A stretch of DNA of 64,000 nucleotides from Epiperipatus broadwayi. Lineage: Eukaryota > Onychophora > Udeonychophora > Euonychophora > Peripatidae. Every line of letters starts with the position of its first letter. Positions within the stretch are counted from its first letter, which is position 1. Where the stretch lies: NCBI GenBank assembly GCA_028023455.1, contig JAQFVV010000112.1, positions 374,001 to 438,000 on the forward strand, read 5' to 3'. Under the pieces are notes generated by a model, which was given only the letters and a program-made list of their open reading frames with translations, had not been told where the DNA came from and ran no database searches. Made by a program: the position numbers and the translations under genes. This document shows, piece by piece, positions 34,817 through 47,485 of this stretch.

Positions 34817-35045
34817 TTTATGCTACTCTAACTTTTTTTCAATAATTGTTATTATCGTAATTATATATTTTTAAATTATCGTAATCAATAAACATTTTAA
34901 CTTGATTTTTGTATTTATATAATATCTTCTTTATTTTATTATCGTTGCTATTATAATAATTTTCTTCTTCAAAAGGTGAAAAAATATATATTTGAAATAT
35001 TCATTTTTTTGTCATTTATTATCTTCTTGGATTCTTCTGTATTTA

Positions 35046-35490
35046 CTATATGCTGAAGATTGTTCTATCCTGTGCCAGTTCAAAAGACAATTTAGAAAAT
35101 ATACTTAATGTTTTGAAGACAATATATAAAGACTTTGACTTAATAATCAATGTTAAAAAAACTCAAGTTCTTTATCAGCTAGTGATGGAAGAAAAGTTAT
35201 CTGCAACTTTTATCTTGGATGGTTATCAATTTGAAAATATAAGCCAATTTTTTTAAGTACATTGGTAACTTTTTAAATAGAAAGACAGACCTCGATATTT
35301 AGGTGTGCTGCTTCTACTTTTACAGATTAAAAGACAGTATTTTATTATAGGGAAATAATTACTATACTTAAAATACCTGTATATAAAACTTATTTTAATT
35401 AATTTATTGTATGGAAGTGATCTTGGATATACTATGACATAATATAAAGGCATTAGAAAAATTGTATTTAAAGATCTTTATAAAATGTTA
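35046..35490 (+). pseudogene. LINE-alpha RT fragment
   Basis: LYAEDCSIL at 35046 is the YADD box of a non-LTR RT. One base later in frame it continues SSKDNLENILNVLKTIYKDF and LIINVKKTQVLYQ ('GL.IN.KKT.V'), then LLYGSD near 35405 and IKALEKLY. These are motif C, motif D/E and the start of the C-terminal region of a LINE in order. Frameshifts and stops break it. A younger LINE interrupts it at 35841. Confidence 0.7.
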
Positions 35491-35570
35491 TAATGGTAAG
35501 ATCATTACAAAAAATGCTAATGGCTTTATTGCTTAGAAATTCAAGAAGTTTGTGCACCAGACTTGCAAGA

Positions 35571-35715
35571 ACCAGAATCAATCCTGTGACTTCACAATCC
35601 CCATGTCATACATTCTACCAACTGCAACTAATGGTTTGTTGTTTAAGAATGTCAGAATCGATCCTGGAACTTCCTGATCTCAAGTTGGATGCTCTACCAA
35701 CTGCACCAAATTGCA
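35571..35715 (-). mobile_element. Tandem pair of tRNA-like modules
   Basis: On the minus strand two modules ~80 bp apart each have an A-box-like core (TGCAGTTGGTAGAGCATC in one, TGCAGTTGGTAGAATG in the other) and a B-box-like core (GGATCGATTCTG; GGATTGATTCTG). They look like duplicated tRNA heads of a SINE or a tandem pair of tRNA pseudogenes. Acceptor stems do not close well. Confidence 0.55.
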
Positions 35716-35824
35716 CAGGGTGACAAGATCACCAGACTAATCAATAAGTTCTTTAGGGTGCTGTAAGTGATACTATAAAGTCCAAAGATATTCTTAAAAA
35801 ATGCAATGTTTGTAGTTTTCATTG

Positions 35825-35840
35825 GGAAGAAATGGTGAGA
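35825..35840 (+). repeat. LINE-beta target duplication, left
   Basis: GGAAGAAATGGTGAGA here and at 42065-42080 is an exact 16-bp direct repeat flanking LINE-beta. Confidence 0.6.
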
Positions 35841-35984
35841 ATATCAAGTAATGCAACAATAGTCCTCCAAGAAAAACTTAAAAATTCATAAAGTAAAATA
35901 GTACTAGCTTAGAGGAAGAAAAGAAAACTAGTGAGGTAAGTGTTTTATCTCATTTATTAGCTAATGGATTTGAGAAAAAAATCC

Positions 35985-36252
35985 GATGTTAAAAAAGAAA
36001 AAAAAATCTGAAATCGCCATTGAGCACATATTAAATTTCATCAATGAACATGTGGGTAAAAAAGATATTTCACAAAGCAAGTTAAAACCACAAATAGACA
36101 AAAAAAAAAATCTAATATTAATCAAAAAAGAAAAAAAAATCTGAAATCACCATTGAGCACATGTTAAATTCCAGCAATGAACATGTGGAAAAAAAATATA
36201 TTTCACAAAACAAGTTAAAACCACAAATAGACAAAAAAAACATCTAATATTA
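35985..36252 (+). repeat. 133-bp tandem repeat, LINE-beta 5' region
   Basis: GAAATCRCCATTGAGCACAT occurs at 36010 and 36143; both units carry GAACATGTGG and ACCACAAATAGACAAAAAAA. Repeated 5' UTR monomers that act as promoters are known in other LINEs. Confidence 0.75.
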
Positions 36253-36266
36253 ATCAAAATTCTCAA

Positions 36267-38682
36267 ATGAGTAATAAGAATCCAAATAATTTAAAAGATC
36301 TGGGTCCTGAACAGATCATAACACAAAACCCCAATGAGCATAAAAATTTAGCAATCAACGCTAGTGATTTGAACAAACAAAGCCTAACATTTAATGCTAT
36401 TGTAATACAAACGCAGTCAAAAAACTCTTCTAAAAGTTTTTCAAAAGACCAAATGGGGATAAATCAAATCAATATTAATCAAAAGAAAGTTACAAAGCAT
36501 ATCTTTGCAAATAATAATGAAAATATGTTTAAAAAAAATAGATTTAAAAAATATTTATGAGAGCGATTTCCAAAACAGCGCAAATTCTAGCGGTTTGCAA
36601 TTGTCGATGCAAAATAAAACACTTTTAAATACATTACAAAGAAACAAATACTTTGAAAAAACAAACTATTTAATTTCCAAAGAACCCATAGTAAAAAATC
36701 AAAATATCATGGCAACCGGGAAAAAAATCATTGCACCACTAGAGGCGCTAAAAAACGATTACAGCGATAATGCAATGGAAAATACCAAAGAAAAAAATTT
36801 AGAAACGTCAACTGCCATGGCAAAGTTTTTGAACAAAAAACAACAAAACCCAAATAAAATTTACAGCCTAAATAGCCCAATAAGTCAAATTACATCTGCA
36901 AATAAACTCTCTTATGCACAAATAGCAAAAAATACCGATAATATCTATGTTACAGAAAAATCTAAATGTAATAACCCAAATCAGTTCCTAATAGATATTA
37001 TCAAACAAAACATAGAACGAAAATGATCCCTATAACACATACAAACCAACAAATCTTCACAACAGACCACTTTATGGAAGAACAATACCAAAACCTTAAT
37101 AAACAATTTAATAAATCCCAAACAACCTATATAAATCGCTAGTTAATTACAACAGCAATAAAAACATTCTTGCAATAACAGATGCCAAACACTCCCTATA
37201 TAATTTTCCACTCAATCAACTATGTACAATGATAAAACAGTCTGGGTGAAGGCATCCACAGAATTTTAACCCACCCAAATGACCACTATATTGCGATAAA
37301 ATTTACAAACTGGGCAAATAGAAACAACTTCAAAAGTACAAATAAAACACTAGATGAAAGTTTTCTATGCTATATCGAACTCACAAGATCTATGACTCTT
37401 TCAGGTAGAATAAAAAATTGCATAATGAACTTCACTGAAGTACAACTACAAGACACACTCAATACATATGGTAAAATAGCAAAATTCAAATACCTACCAT
37501 AAGAGAACACAGGAGGACATCAAATACTGCAACTTTTGATATACACTTAAAAAAACATAACACCTACAGACATTCCCACAGTAGTAAACTACAAAACTCA
37601 CCAATGACATTCTTCCATGGAATGAGACCCTAGGGTTTTTACTGCCTACAAAGATCACACCTAGTAAAAGAATGTCTGGCAAGAATATGCACAGATTGTG
37701 GAAGTAGAAAAAACAAATTTCATAAATGCAAAGGCAACCACAGTATACACTCCATCAGTCATACAGAAGACTATGAACAGACTAATAATCTTACAATCAT
37801 AGAAAAGAAAAGCAACCAAGAAAAGTCTGAGATGGAAAGAAATGGAAAACCGCAAGAAAACAAAACACACAACCAAGCTATAAACCTATATAAAGACCAA
37901 AAAGAACAGGAAAAAAACAAAAGCCAGGAAAACATAGATCAGATTCTTAAAAGACAAAACAATAAGCAGGAATTGCTCAGTACAATCACCTCACAAACAC
38001 AGAAAAAGAAGCAAACAGAAAAAGAAACAGAACAAAAAACCCTAATGCAAGATACAGAACAACAACACAGAATCAAAGATACACATTCACTAGATGCAGT
38101 TAATCAAATTCATGACAGTAGCAAAATAGAAAAACATCCAAAACAAAATGCAACTGCCACCCAAGATAAAAAACAGGAACAAAGCCCAAAACAGTTACAA
38201 ACAAAACTATCACTCATAAAGACAAAACAATACACACACAGGAATGAGCAGAGTTTAACAGCTCAGAAGAAGAGTATGAAAATGGATGTCACCAATCAAC
38301 AATACATGGGGAAAAAAAGGAAGTCACACAAATCAGAAAAATCAAACTGAAGAAGAAAGACAATGGAAGGAAAATAATTGGAATGTAAAAGGGAAAGCAA
38401 GAATGGAAATCACTCAAATAAATACTGCATCGTCAATAAAAAAAAAAAAAAGGAAAACAACACTCTCCCAAGGAAAAACAAATCAAGAGACATCAAACCC
38501 AACAAGCTGAATAGTATAACAATGTCGATTACCAAGAAAGAAACGAACCCTCAGAACTCATCTCAGATAATGATTCACTAAGCGATAGTACAATAAGCAC
38601 AGAAGACACTGAAATCCAATCAATCAATTTGAAAGTGGTAGACTTCAGCCACTCAAAGCATATCACTGATTATGAAATGTAA
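36267..38682 (+). pseudogene. LINE-beta ORF1 (Gag-like, zinc knuckles)
   Basis: Open pieces: 36267-36560, 36505-37026 (frame change near 36540) and 37832-38350, separated by decayed sequence. The N part is Asn/Lys-rich. Around 37410-37500 IMNFTEVQLQDTLNTYGKIA looks like an RRM-type fold. Around 37640-37735 CLQRSHLVKEC, ARICTDCGSRKNKF and HKCKGNH make CCHC-type zinc knuckles. A Lys/Gln-rich low-complexity region and an acidic tail end at DYEM-TAA (38680-38682). ORF1 proteins bind LINE RNA. The start at 36267 is the first ATG after the 5' repeat. Confidence 0.6.
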
Positions 38683-39394
38683 AATAATTGGAGTCAACCC
38701 TAGAGGGATTAACTCGTACAAGAGAATCCTCACACTTAAACACTGGTTCACTACCACCTCACCACACATTCTTATGATTGGAGAAATAAAGTACCATCAC
38801 AAAACTGATCCCAAAATCAAACAAGAACTTGACAAATTGGAATACACAGAACTTTCAATGAATTACACTGCATCAGGTAGAGTTGGAGTCCTCATCAACA
38901 AAAAGCACCCACCAGACAAGTTCAGAACTCTCTATATTGACAACAATATAATTGTAAATAACATAAGTTATGGAAAAATGAGAATAAACATATTCTACAT
39001 ATACACAAACAATATAGCATCAAATTACATAAGAATAATAAACACATTCAACATAATAATGGCTCGCAGTAACTGACCTTCCATCATAATTGGTGACTTC
39101 AACCTGACGTATGATGTCTTCAACAGAAAATACATCCACCTTGTCAATAAGAATATAATGAGTGGAGATGGATTCTTCCCCCTGGGAGCCTTCTCATTCT
39201 ACACAAGAAATCACAATTCTTTAATAGACTTATTATTTTATTCCTCAGAGATGCACTTCATGATTGATGCTAAACTAGAGCCTGTGGCCTTTTCTGATCA
39301 TCTGGCCCTCATTATTGGGGTTGAGGTTGGAAATCAAGTCCCATATGGACTAAATAAATCTATAAAGATGATAACAAAAACAAGTTCTCCCTAA
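38672..39394 (+). pseudogene. LINE-beta APE endonuclease domain (ORF2 N-term)
   Basis: ORF2 starts at an ATG that overlaps the ORF1 stop by 11 bases. It reads IIGVNPRGINSYKRI, ILMIGEIK (catalytic glutamate), INIFYIYTNN, then a stop at 39074, IIIGDFNLTYD (the GDFN box), LIDLLFYSS and AFSDHLALII (the SDH box). All main APE boxes are present in order. The domain nicks target DNA. The stop after MARSN inactivates this copy. Confidence 0.75.
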
Positions 39395-39659
39395 GCAATT
39401 TTTTCAGAAGCCTACATATACTTTAATAGAATAAAAATCTGCTCTTTTTATGCTCAAGAAGCATGGTTTTTCTTTATAGGAATCATGCAGTCACTAATTA
39501 CAAATCATTCCCAAAAATGCAAAGGTCCCACTGCTCTACTAAAACATTTAGAAGACTTGAACAGCCAACTGAAAAACCATTCTACAGAAGCCAACAAAAT
39601 TGAAGATATAATGCACATTAAAAACCTATATAAAGTTAAACAAAAAGCCCTAGTGAATA

Positions 39660-40935
39660 CATCTCAATAAAGTGGGCTAAGGTATACCTCTCAACTCAAC
39701 ATTGCTGGACCAGAGGCTACCTTAGGTTGGCACTGGGGGCAGAAAGAAAACAAACCACCCCTTCTACTATTAATTTAAATGGTCAATCATTCATAGGAGA
39801 AACAGTGCTAGACAAAATTATGCACTTTTTTCAACAAAAACTTCAAAGTCATCATCAAAATGAAGACTGTGAATGGATGGAATTACTGAAAAAATATTAA
39901 AAGAAAAGCTTACATCTCTCCCTGACCATGTTCATCCAGGTCTTCATGGCATCCCAAAATTTATAATATCACATCTCAGTAACACCTTGCAGAACAATTA
40001 TAATATCACATCTCAGTAACACCTTGCAGAACAAAAAATAAATATACCTAATATATACCCAGTGGTGCTGGTGCCATACATTAAAAACCACCAAGATGCC
40101 TCAAAACTCACAAGCATAAGGCCAATATCCATGACACCACTATTAATCAAGATCAAATTCAGACATAAAAGATCAAATTCAGACAGAAATTTTACAAAGT
40201 ATTATGCCATCCCAATTTGCAAAAAAAGGTTCTTCAGCAATGACAGCTGCCATAGGAGAAATTAGAATTCTAATAGACCATATCAGACTTCACAGACAAT
40301 CTAACCCCATTGTGGAGCAATTGGATATCACTGCCACATTTGATTCTGTCAGAATAAACAAACTTCTGGACATACTCAATAACTTCACTGTTCCCAGGAA
40401 GATAATCCAAATCCTGGACAACTTTTTAGGAAACAGAGAAATTTTTATAACACTAAATGGTAATATTGCACAAGGATTTAAACCTGAAATTTCAATTCTG
40501 CAAGATTCCCTCCTCAGTGCCTTACTTTTCATCTCCTCTATTAATCCACTGCTTAAAGAAATAGAAGATCAATTTCCAGGAATATACATTCCAAAACTAC
40601 TCAAACAAATTAAAGCATTTGCTTACATGGATGATATGCTAGTAATTCTACCATCCACTAAATACCTTAGCAAACTATACAATATCATAGAACAATTTAC
40701 CAAAGAAACCGGCCTAAGCATCAATCCTCAAAAATCAGCAGTTTGGAGAATCAGCTCTGGCAAGAAAATTAAATTAACACCAAATTCACTTCCAAACCAT
40801 AAAAATTTCTCGGCTTCTCAATACACAAATCACTTAGTGATATGTCGAAAGAAATTAAAGACTCTATTATACTATCCATGGAAAGAATCACCAGTACACT
40901 TGCCAAAGTATACCTCTTTTTACAAGGCAACGTAG
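39660..40935 (+). pseudogene. LINE-beta reverse transcriptase
   Basis: Readable boxes: RPISMTPLLIKI (fingers), AKKGSSAMTAAIGEIR, LDITATFDSVRINKLL (motif A), QDSLLSALLF (motif B, with changes), YMDDMLVILPS (motif C, YADD class) and GLSINPQKSAVW (motif D). The longest clean stretch is 40204-40935. A 40-bp duplication near 39965-40030 (TATAATATCACATCTCAGTA twice) disrupts the fingers. Confidence 0.75.
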
Positions 40936-41279
40936 CACTTATAAATATGAAAATAATGAGCAAAATTAATTATTACTCCCAATCATTAAAATAACAAATA
41001 CATTTATTAAAAAAATAAACTCCCTAAGTGCCTCACTATTTTGTGGCTGGAAAATAGCTGCCATCAGCATCCAGAAGATGCAACAACCTAGAAGATTTAA
41101 CGGCATGTTGTTTCACTCCATCTGAGCCTTTTACCTCCAGAAATCTCACACCTTAATCACTAATCTTATCAAAAGACATGGGCATAAACAATTTCCAGAA
41201 ACTGTCCCCCCAACAGATCAGCCACCTCCTATAAAAAAAGATTTGGATTGACACCATTATTGAACTACTTGACACTCAC

Positions 41280-41885
41280 ATGTTTTACACAAAGGAACTA
41301 TTTGATAAGAAACTTAAAATCTGGGATGTATATGAAATCCTTAACCAAAATGTTAAAACTGGTGACTCAAAACTTGGCATTACCAATAAAAGAATCACAT
41401 TGCTTTTCAGGTTCTGGAATTTGGAACCTAAGTATCTTGATCTTATAATAAAAATAAACCTGGAGGCAATGCTTACCAACACTTTCCTATTCTATAAAAG
41501 ACAAATGACAAAAATAGATCTAATCTGCATCAACTGCAAGAGACAAGAAGAAACATTTCACCACATTATATTCAACTGTACAGCGCTGGGAAATATCAGG
41601 AAAATTATCTTTGACCACTCAAAAATCGATTACTGCAAAATTCTTTCATTAAAAGACTGCCTAAAAACCAGAACATTAGCAGTGATTAGACTCTTGATAT
41701 TCTTAACATACACTATTTGGACAGTTAGGTGCATGAAAATTTTCACAATGCCACACCTGAATGAGGACACTTATTTAATACAAAAACTAATCAAAATGAA
41801 GAAAAGAGATGAAATCCTCACTTCAAAAGCCCGGTTCAAAGACACATGGAACCTTTTCACTATACCACAACTACCTAGGACCTAA
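41280..41885 (+). pseudogene. LINE-beta C-terminal domain with zinc motif
   Basis: A 201-residue clean frame includes CINCKRQEETFHHIIFNC, the C-x2-C...H...C motif typical of LINE ORF2 C-termini that may bind the template RNA or DNA. It is followed by an aromatic- and leucine-rich segment (TRTLAVIRLLIFLTYTIWTV). The 41000-41270 stretch before it is decayed. Confidence 0.7.
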
Positions 41886-42064
41886 TGCTTCAAATTCAAC
41901 TCATCACATAAGACACTCTAGGAAAATATCAACACAACAAGGAACAAAACACACTCAGGATCATCAATACAGATATACAACCATTAAAACAAAGAATTAA
42001 CCTCCCTTTCTAATACCCTACTAATCAACTTGTAACAATAGTAGCAATAGTAAATTTATATTTT

Positions 42065-42080
42065 GGAAGAAATGGTGAGA
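42065..42080 (+). repeat. LINE-beta target duplication, right
   Basis: Exact copy of GGAAGAAATGGTGAGA at 35825-35840. Sequence after it may be the rest of LINE-alpha. Confidence 0.6.
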
Positions 42081-42200
42081 CTAGAATACATTATTGGACA
42101 ACTAGTATTAAACATGATATTGAAGTTTCTGGAAAAGTTAAAAGACAGCACTATAAAAAATAAAATAAATAAAATATTGGACCAGTGTATTTATATATTT

Positions 42201-42536
42201 GTATATTTATTGAACAAGTTATTTCTAGTATAGTATTATGTGTTTTGTCTTGCCTTTAATCTTTTTTTTTTTCATGAGTTGGAAATAACCATGGCAGATG
42301 ATGGTAATGAATAACTTAACATCAATTGTAATTATATGTTGGATGTAGATTCATCAGTTGTTTTCTATTGTATATTTATTGAACAACTTATTTCTAGTAT
42401 AGTATTATGTGTTTTGTCTTGCCTTTAATCTTTTTTTTTCATGAGTTGGAAATAACCATGACTGATGATGATAATGAATAACTTAACATCAATTGTAATT
42501 ATATGTTGGATGTAGATTCATCAGTTGTTTTCTATT
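42201..42536. repeat. ~168-bp tandem duplication
   Basis: GTATATTTATTGAACAA starts at 42201 and 42370; units of 169 and 167 bp differ by a few bases and a T-run length. CTGATGA occurs on the minus strand of each unit, but no GAAA partner, so I do not call a ribozyme. Confidence 0.85.
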
Positions 42537-43847
42537 CTGATAATGTTTTTACTACCTGTGGGTATTGACAACTATAACATTTCCATAATTTCTATAATTA
42601 GGTTGACAACCATAACATTTTTATAATTAGGTTGAAAGTTAAAGTCTTTTCAATTCTTTGACTTGAAATAATTAATAGAGGCAACATTTATTTTGTCCAC
42701 ATTCTACTTAGTTTTATCTTCAGAATCGACTATATATTCATTTAGTATATATTTACTAAAACAAACTGATAAGGATATATGTCAGTATTTCTCCTAGATT
42801 TTAGAGAGTTTTAAGAATTCATCTATTTTGGTACTAATATATGTGTCAAATTATTGAATGTATGAAGTAGCTTGCTGCAGTCCGTCTTAACATCATTGTT
42901 ACTAGGTATTTGAACTCTTTTTAAAGAGAATGAGAAAAGAAAATACTAAAAAGACTGGTGTCTGATTTGCTGCTGACCAAGTTAATTGATCAAGGATGTT
43001 TCTAAAACACACAATACTATTGTCAGTTAGTACTGATAGATGACAGATAGTGTGAAAAGCTCATGATTTATTTCTTTTTTAAAGTAAATTGTAGTTGTGC
43101 TTCATTTAAATTAAACTTTTATTTCTTGGAAGACAAATACTAAACAATTGGGCAAACAGTTTAATCACATAACATTTCTAAAATTAATTTAAATTTCAAA
43201 TAAATAAATAAATAAATATATATATATATTGACTAATAGAAAGTACCTGTTGTGCTTTGCCTGCCATTTTAATGCCAAAGATCTTTTGTCACATGACCTC
43301 TGGGCCTATGCCAATACTATAAGTTTACCAGAAATTAGTTCAAAGATAATTTACTTTAAATCATCATATGGAAATTGAATAAAGTCATTCATTGCATAAT
43401 ATAAACGTGTTTCATCCAAAAAATACAGGTTCACATACACCCATAATTTTAATAATTTATACACTATTCGAATGGCTATTGATTGGGAATTCATAAAAAG
43501 CTTGAGCATTGGGAAATAATGGAGAAGAGCCAAAATCTCTCTATTTATCTAAGGTTTATAACTTGGAAAGAAAATGTAGTCAGATCATTATTATAGCCAT
43601 ATAAAAATGAGAATGTTATATGACAGTCAATAAAATGATACTAGTATTTGGTGGAAAGAATGATAGGGTTGGTTGTGTAATAATTGTATTATAAGATATA
43701 ATAACTAAAAAAAAATGCAATCAATGTGGAAATATATTGCAATCGATAATAAATAAAATGATTGAATGCAATACTTCAAGAGATCATCTGAAGTTTAAAC
43801 ACTGTAAGTGACATTGAACTCTAGAGGCCGCCACTCTACTATAGAAA

Positions 43848-44645
43848 TAATATGAGAGATGCAAAAAGTAAAATGAAAATGTTTGGTAGATTGCAGTTTA
43901 TGGATAATAAAAGAATAGCTAAAATAGTATTTAATTGGGTTATGAGTAAAGGGCAGATAACAAGATGGGTGAGAAAGGTAATGCGCTATGCAAAAGATTT
44001 GGATAAAGAATTTATATCAGTGATTGTGTTAAGAGGATTATTGAGTGTTATAGTAGTAAGGAATGGGATAAAAGAATAAATTTATTAATAAAGACTAGGG
44101 AGTTAGAGAGATGGAGAAATAGTATGGAGAGTAAAAAGAGTTTATATATATATAGAAATAAACAGAATATTAGGTGTGAGTTAATATATGATAATAGTAA
44201 GGAAAGTAGTTTATTGTTTAAGGCTCGAACGAGATCTTTAGCTACAAAAGAATATACATGTAAATGGAAAAATATGGGTGATTTATTTTGTAAATTATGT
44301 AAGGAAGGAATTGAAAATATTAGGCATTTGTTAATTGAATGTAAATGTTTGAAAACAGAAAGGGTACATATAATGAAGTTGTGGAAAAATAAATATGAAA
44401 AGAGTGATTATACAGAAAGTGAATTATTGGTTTTTATGCTGGGTTTGGGAAAAGATAAGAGGGATTTAGATATAAAGGTTATAGAGTTGACAAAAATTAT
44501 GTTGTGGAAATGGGATAGAGCAGATTATGGGTAAATTTAGAGTGGGGAATGTAAAAGAAAGTGGCTAACAGGTTTATCTGGGCATAATTGCTGAGATATT
44601 CTTGACTTCGTTTAAGGAGAAGCCATAATATATCACATCACATCA
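43848..44645 (+). pseudogene. LINE-gamma copy 1, C-terminal end
   Basis: Two open pieces: 43852-44079 (MRDAKSKMKMFGRLQFMDNK) and 44124-44534, in different frames. The second includes SLLFKARTRSLATKEYTC and CKLCKEGIENIRHLLIEC (C-x2-C-x8-H-x4-C). The 3' UTR ends CCATAATATATCACATCACA, a short-repeat tail. It is a 5'-truncated copy of the element that follows in tandem. Confidence 0.7.
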
Positions 44646-47485
44646 CATATGTCACAAAATAGATTATGTATTAGTAGAGAAAGAGGGAGTGAATAAAGTA
44701 CAGAAAATTAAAATGTTTGATAATGAAGCGAGAGAATATAATCATGATCATAATTTATTTATAATAGAAATGGTTAATAATGTGAGAGAAAATAATAATA
44801 AAAGTAGAAAGGATAGTGAAAAATGTGGATGGAGAGTGAATGATAAGAATAAATTATAAGAATATAAAACAAAAATAGAAGAAATCATGAAAGAATATAA
44901 GGATTGGTATGGTAAAGTAAAAAAAGTGGCAAATAAGATTTTAAATGAAAATATTCAGAAGAATAAAAATAATAGAAATGTGAGAATTAGTAAAAGTGTA
45001 AAGAGAGCAAAAAAGCATGCAGATAATATAAATATGCCATTAAAAACAAACAAAGTGAAAAATATGTTAAAATTAAATGAAAAAAAAAAGATATTAAAAT
45101 TAAATGGAAAAAAATTATTTTAAAAAAAGAGCTAAAATAAATAATTATAGGGAGAAAAATAGTAAATTATTGGAGGATATTAATAAAAGTAGAAGTGATG
45201 CAAGTAAATATTTTTGAAAATATATTAAAAGAAGAAATGTAGTGGAGAGAGAAATGGTATTACTAAATGATGAGGAAAAAGAGTGCAACTCTAGAGAAGA
45301 ATTAGAAACAATCTTATATAAGTAAGTAATGGATGTAGAAAAGATGTTGGATGTGAAGGATAAAGTGATAACAAATTAAAAGTACAAAGTAATGGAAATA
45401 TTAGATTTATAGAAAATGAAATGAATCAGGGAAGAAGTTGAAAAGTGGAAAGGCAAGAGGTTTAGATGGATTAGCAGTAGAGGTGGTGATGAATTTGGGA
45501 AATTTGAAAAAAAGGAACTCTATTATCATGTTTTAATAAAATGGTACAGAAGATAGAATTTCCAGTTAACTGGAATTGTTCAAGAATGAGGCTATTAATT
45601 AAAGGAAAAAGTAAGGACTATAGAAAGATAAATAATTATAGACTGATAACAGTAACATCAGTGTTATTTAAGGTTTTTGCATATATGATAGCTGGAAGTG
45701 TGGCAAAATGGATGGACAGAAAATAATATAATGGAAGAAATGCAAGAAAGTTTTAGAATGGATAGGCATTTAGGAGATAGTTTATTTGTAGTCACACAAC
45801 TTATGGATATGAGTAGAAATATACAGATAGGCAATATACAGATAGGCAATTATATGTGGTATTTGTAGTTATAGAGCAGGCATATGATAAAGTAAATAGT
45901 AAATCTGGGAATAAATAAGGCTGTAGTGGATCTTATTAAGAGATTATATGAAAATAATTACTATACATATCATTTAGGAAATATAGAATCATAGAGTTAA
46001 AAATGGGGTAGGACTAAAGCAAGAATGCCCTGTGTTACTTTTTTTGTTTTTTTGTTTTTTTTTTTGTTATATTTGAGAGAAGTGGAGAAAGCAATAGAAA
46101 GACTAGGGAAAGGAGTAGAAATACCATTAATAGATAGCAAGGGAGTGTATACAATATCAGGTCTTTTATTTGCTGATGATATCTTTTTGTGCACAGAAAG
46201 TAGGGAAGATATGGAAGTTATGCTGAAGATTTGCACAGGGGTAGGTAAAGAGATGGGAATTAAATTTAGTAAAGAAAAATCAAAAGCAATGATGATAAAT
46301 GTTGGAGAAAGAGAAGAAAAAGAATTTTTATTGGGGGTTATAAATTTAAATGTCATAAATATGTGAAACTATTTGGGAATCATCTTAAATAATCAGAGAA
46401 ATTGCTTGGATGAATAGGAGAAAAAATTGATAAATGAAGTAAAGAAAAGTAAGGGACTGATAAAGAAATTAAGTGTTTTCATATAATAAATGTGATGCAG
46501 CAAGAATTGTATGGAAAAAAGTGGCCATAGCAGATTTAACTTATGGTAATGATGCATTATGTGTTAGTAAAGGGATGTTAGATTACTGAGAAAAAGTACA
46601 AAGAAAAGTAGAAAGACATGTATTAGATGCAGATATATCAATGGCAAAGGAGGCAGTTAAAGGAGAAATGGGGTGGTCAATTTTTATATGAAAGATGCAG
46701 AAAGCAAAATGAAAATCTTAGGTCAATTGCAATTTATGGCTAGTAAGAGAATAGACAAAATAGTATTCAATTGGGTTATGAGTAAATTGCAGGCAACAAA
46801 ATGGGTGAGAAACATAGTATGGTGTGCAAAAGATTTGGATAAAGATATAATGTCAGTATACTTGTACAAAAGGTGGGATGATTGTGTTAGGAGGATTTTT
46901 GAGTGTTATAGTGGCAAAGAATGGGATAGAAGAATAGATGCATTAATAAAAAATAGAGAAATAAAGAGATGGAGAACTAGTATGAAGAATAAAAAGTTTA
47001 AATTTATATAGAAGTAAACAGAATATTGGGTATGAGTTAATTTATGGCAGTAGCAAGGAAAGTAGTTTACAGCTTGAACAGGATCATTACAACAAGGGAA
47101 TATACACATAAATTGAGAAATGTGGGTGATTTAGTCTGCAAGTTATGTAAGGAAGGCATGGAAAATATTATGCATCTGCTAATTGAATGTAAATGCTTAC
47201 AAGCAGAAAGGTACAAATAATGAAGTTGTGGAGGACAATATAAACAAAGTGATTATATAGAAAATAGGTTCTTGTTTTTTATGTTGGGTTTGGAAAAAGA
47301 TAAGGGGGATCTAGATATAAAAGCCATAGAGTGGACAAAGATAAAATGGGATGGAGCAGGATAGACAAAAATATGGGGAAAACTTAGGGTGGTTAGTGGA
47401 AAGAGAAAGTAAGATGGCTAACAAGGCATAGTGCCTGAGAGATTCCTGACTTTGATAAAGGAGTAGCTATATCACATCACGTTGC
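44646..47485 (+). mobile_element. LINE-gamma copy 2, 5'-truncated
   Basis: Order: end of the APE domain (KIDYVLVEKEGVNKVQKIKM, 44655-44780), basic linker (44887-45123), RT fingers (YRKINNYRLITVTSVLFKVF in 45541-45726), motif B region near 46010, motif C LLFADDIFLCTESRED and motif D in 46025-46366, C-terminal region (46673-47011) and a CKLCKEGMENIMHLLIEC zinc motif near 47130. The 3' end TATATCACATCACG matches the tail of copy 1. Stops and frameshifts throughout. It begins exactly where copy 1 ends. Confidence 0.75.
46025..46366 (+). pseudogene. LINE-gamma RT palm (YADD-type box)
   Basis: The 113-residue frame carries LLFADDIFLC (motif C) and MGIKFSKEKSKAMMI (motif D, 'N.KKT' equivalent). The T-rich stretch at 46039-46068 has replaced part of motif B by expansion, giving a run of Phe and Leu. 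Confidence 0.7.

Larger units (their letters stand above)
35841..42064 (+). mobile_element. LINE-beta, ~6.2-kb non-LTR retrotransposon
   Basis: Order: 5' region with a 133-bp tandem repeat, ORF1 (36267-38682), ORF2 with APE endonuclease, RT and C-terminal zinc motif (38672-41885), then a short 3' end with ATAGTAGCAATAGTA-like tail. Exact 16-bp direct repeats flank it. Frameshifts and stops make it inactive. The C-x2-C-x7-H-H-x4-C motif and APE-type ORF2 suggest a Tx1/CR1-like clade, but I cannot assign it firmly. Confidence 0.7.

Noticed and set aside
42340-42536. CTGATGA on the minus strand of the ~168-bp duplication
   Set aside because: No stem II partner and no GAAA box follow.
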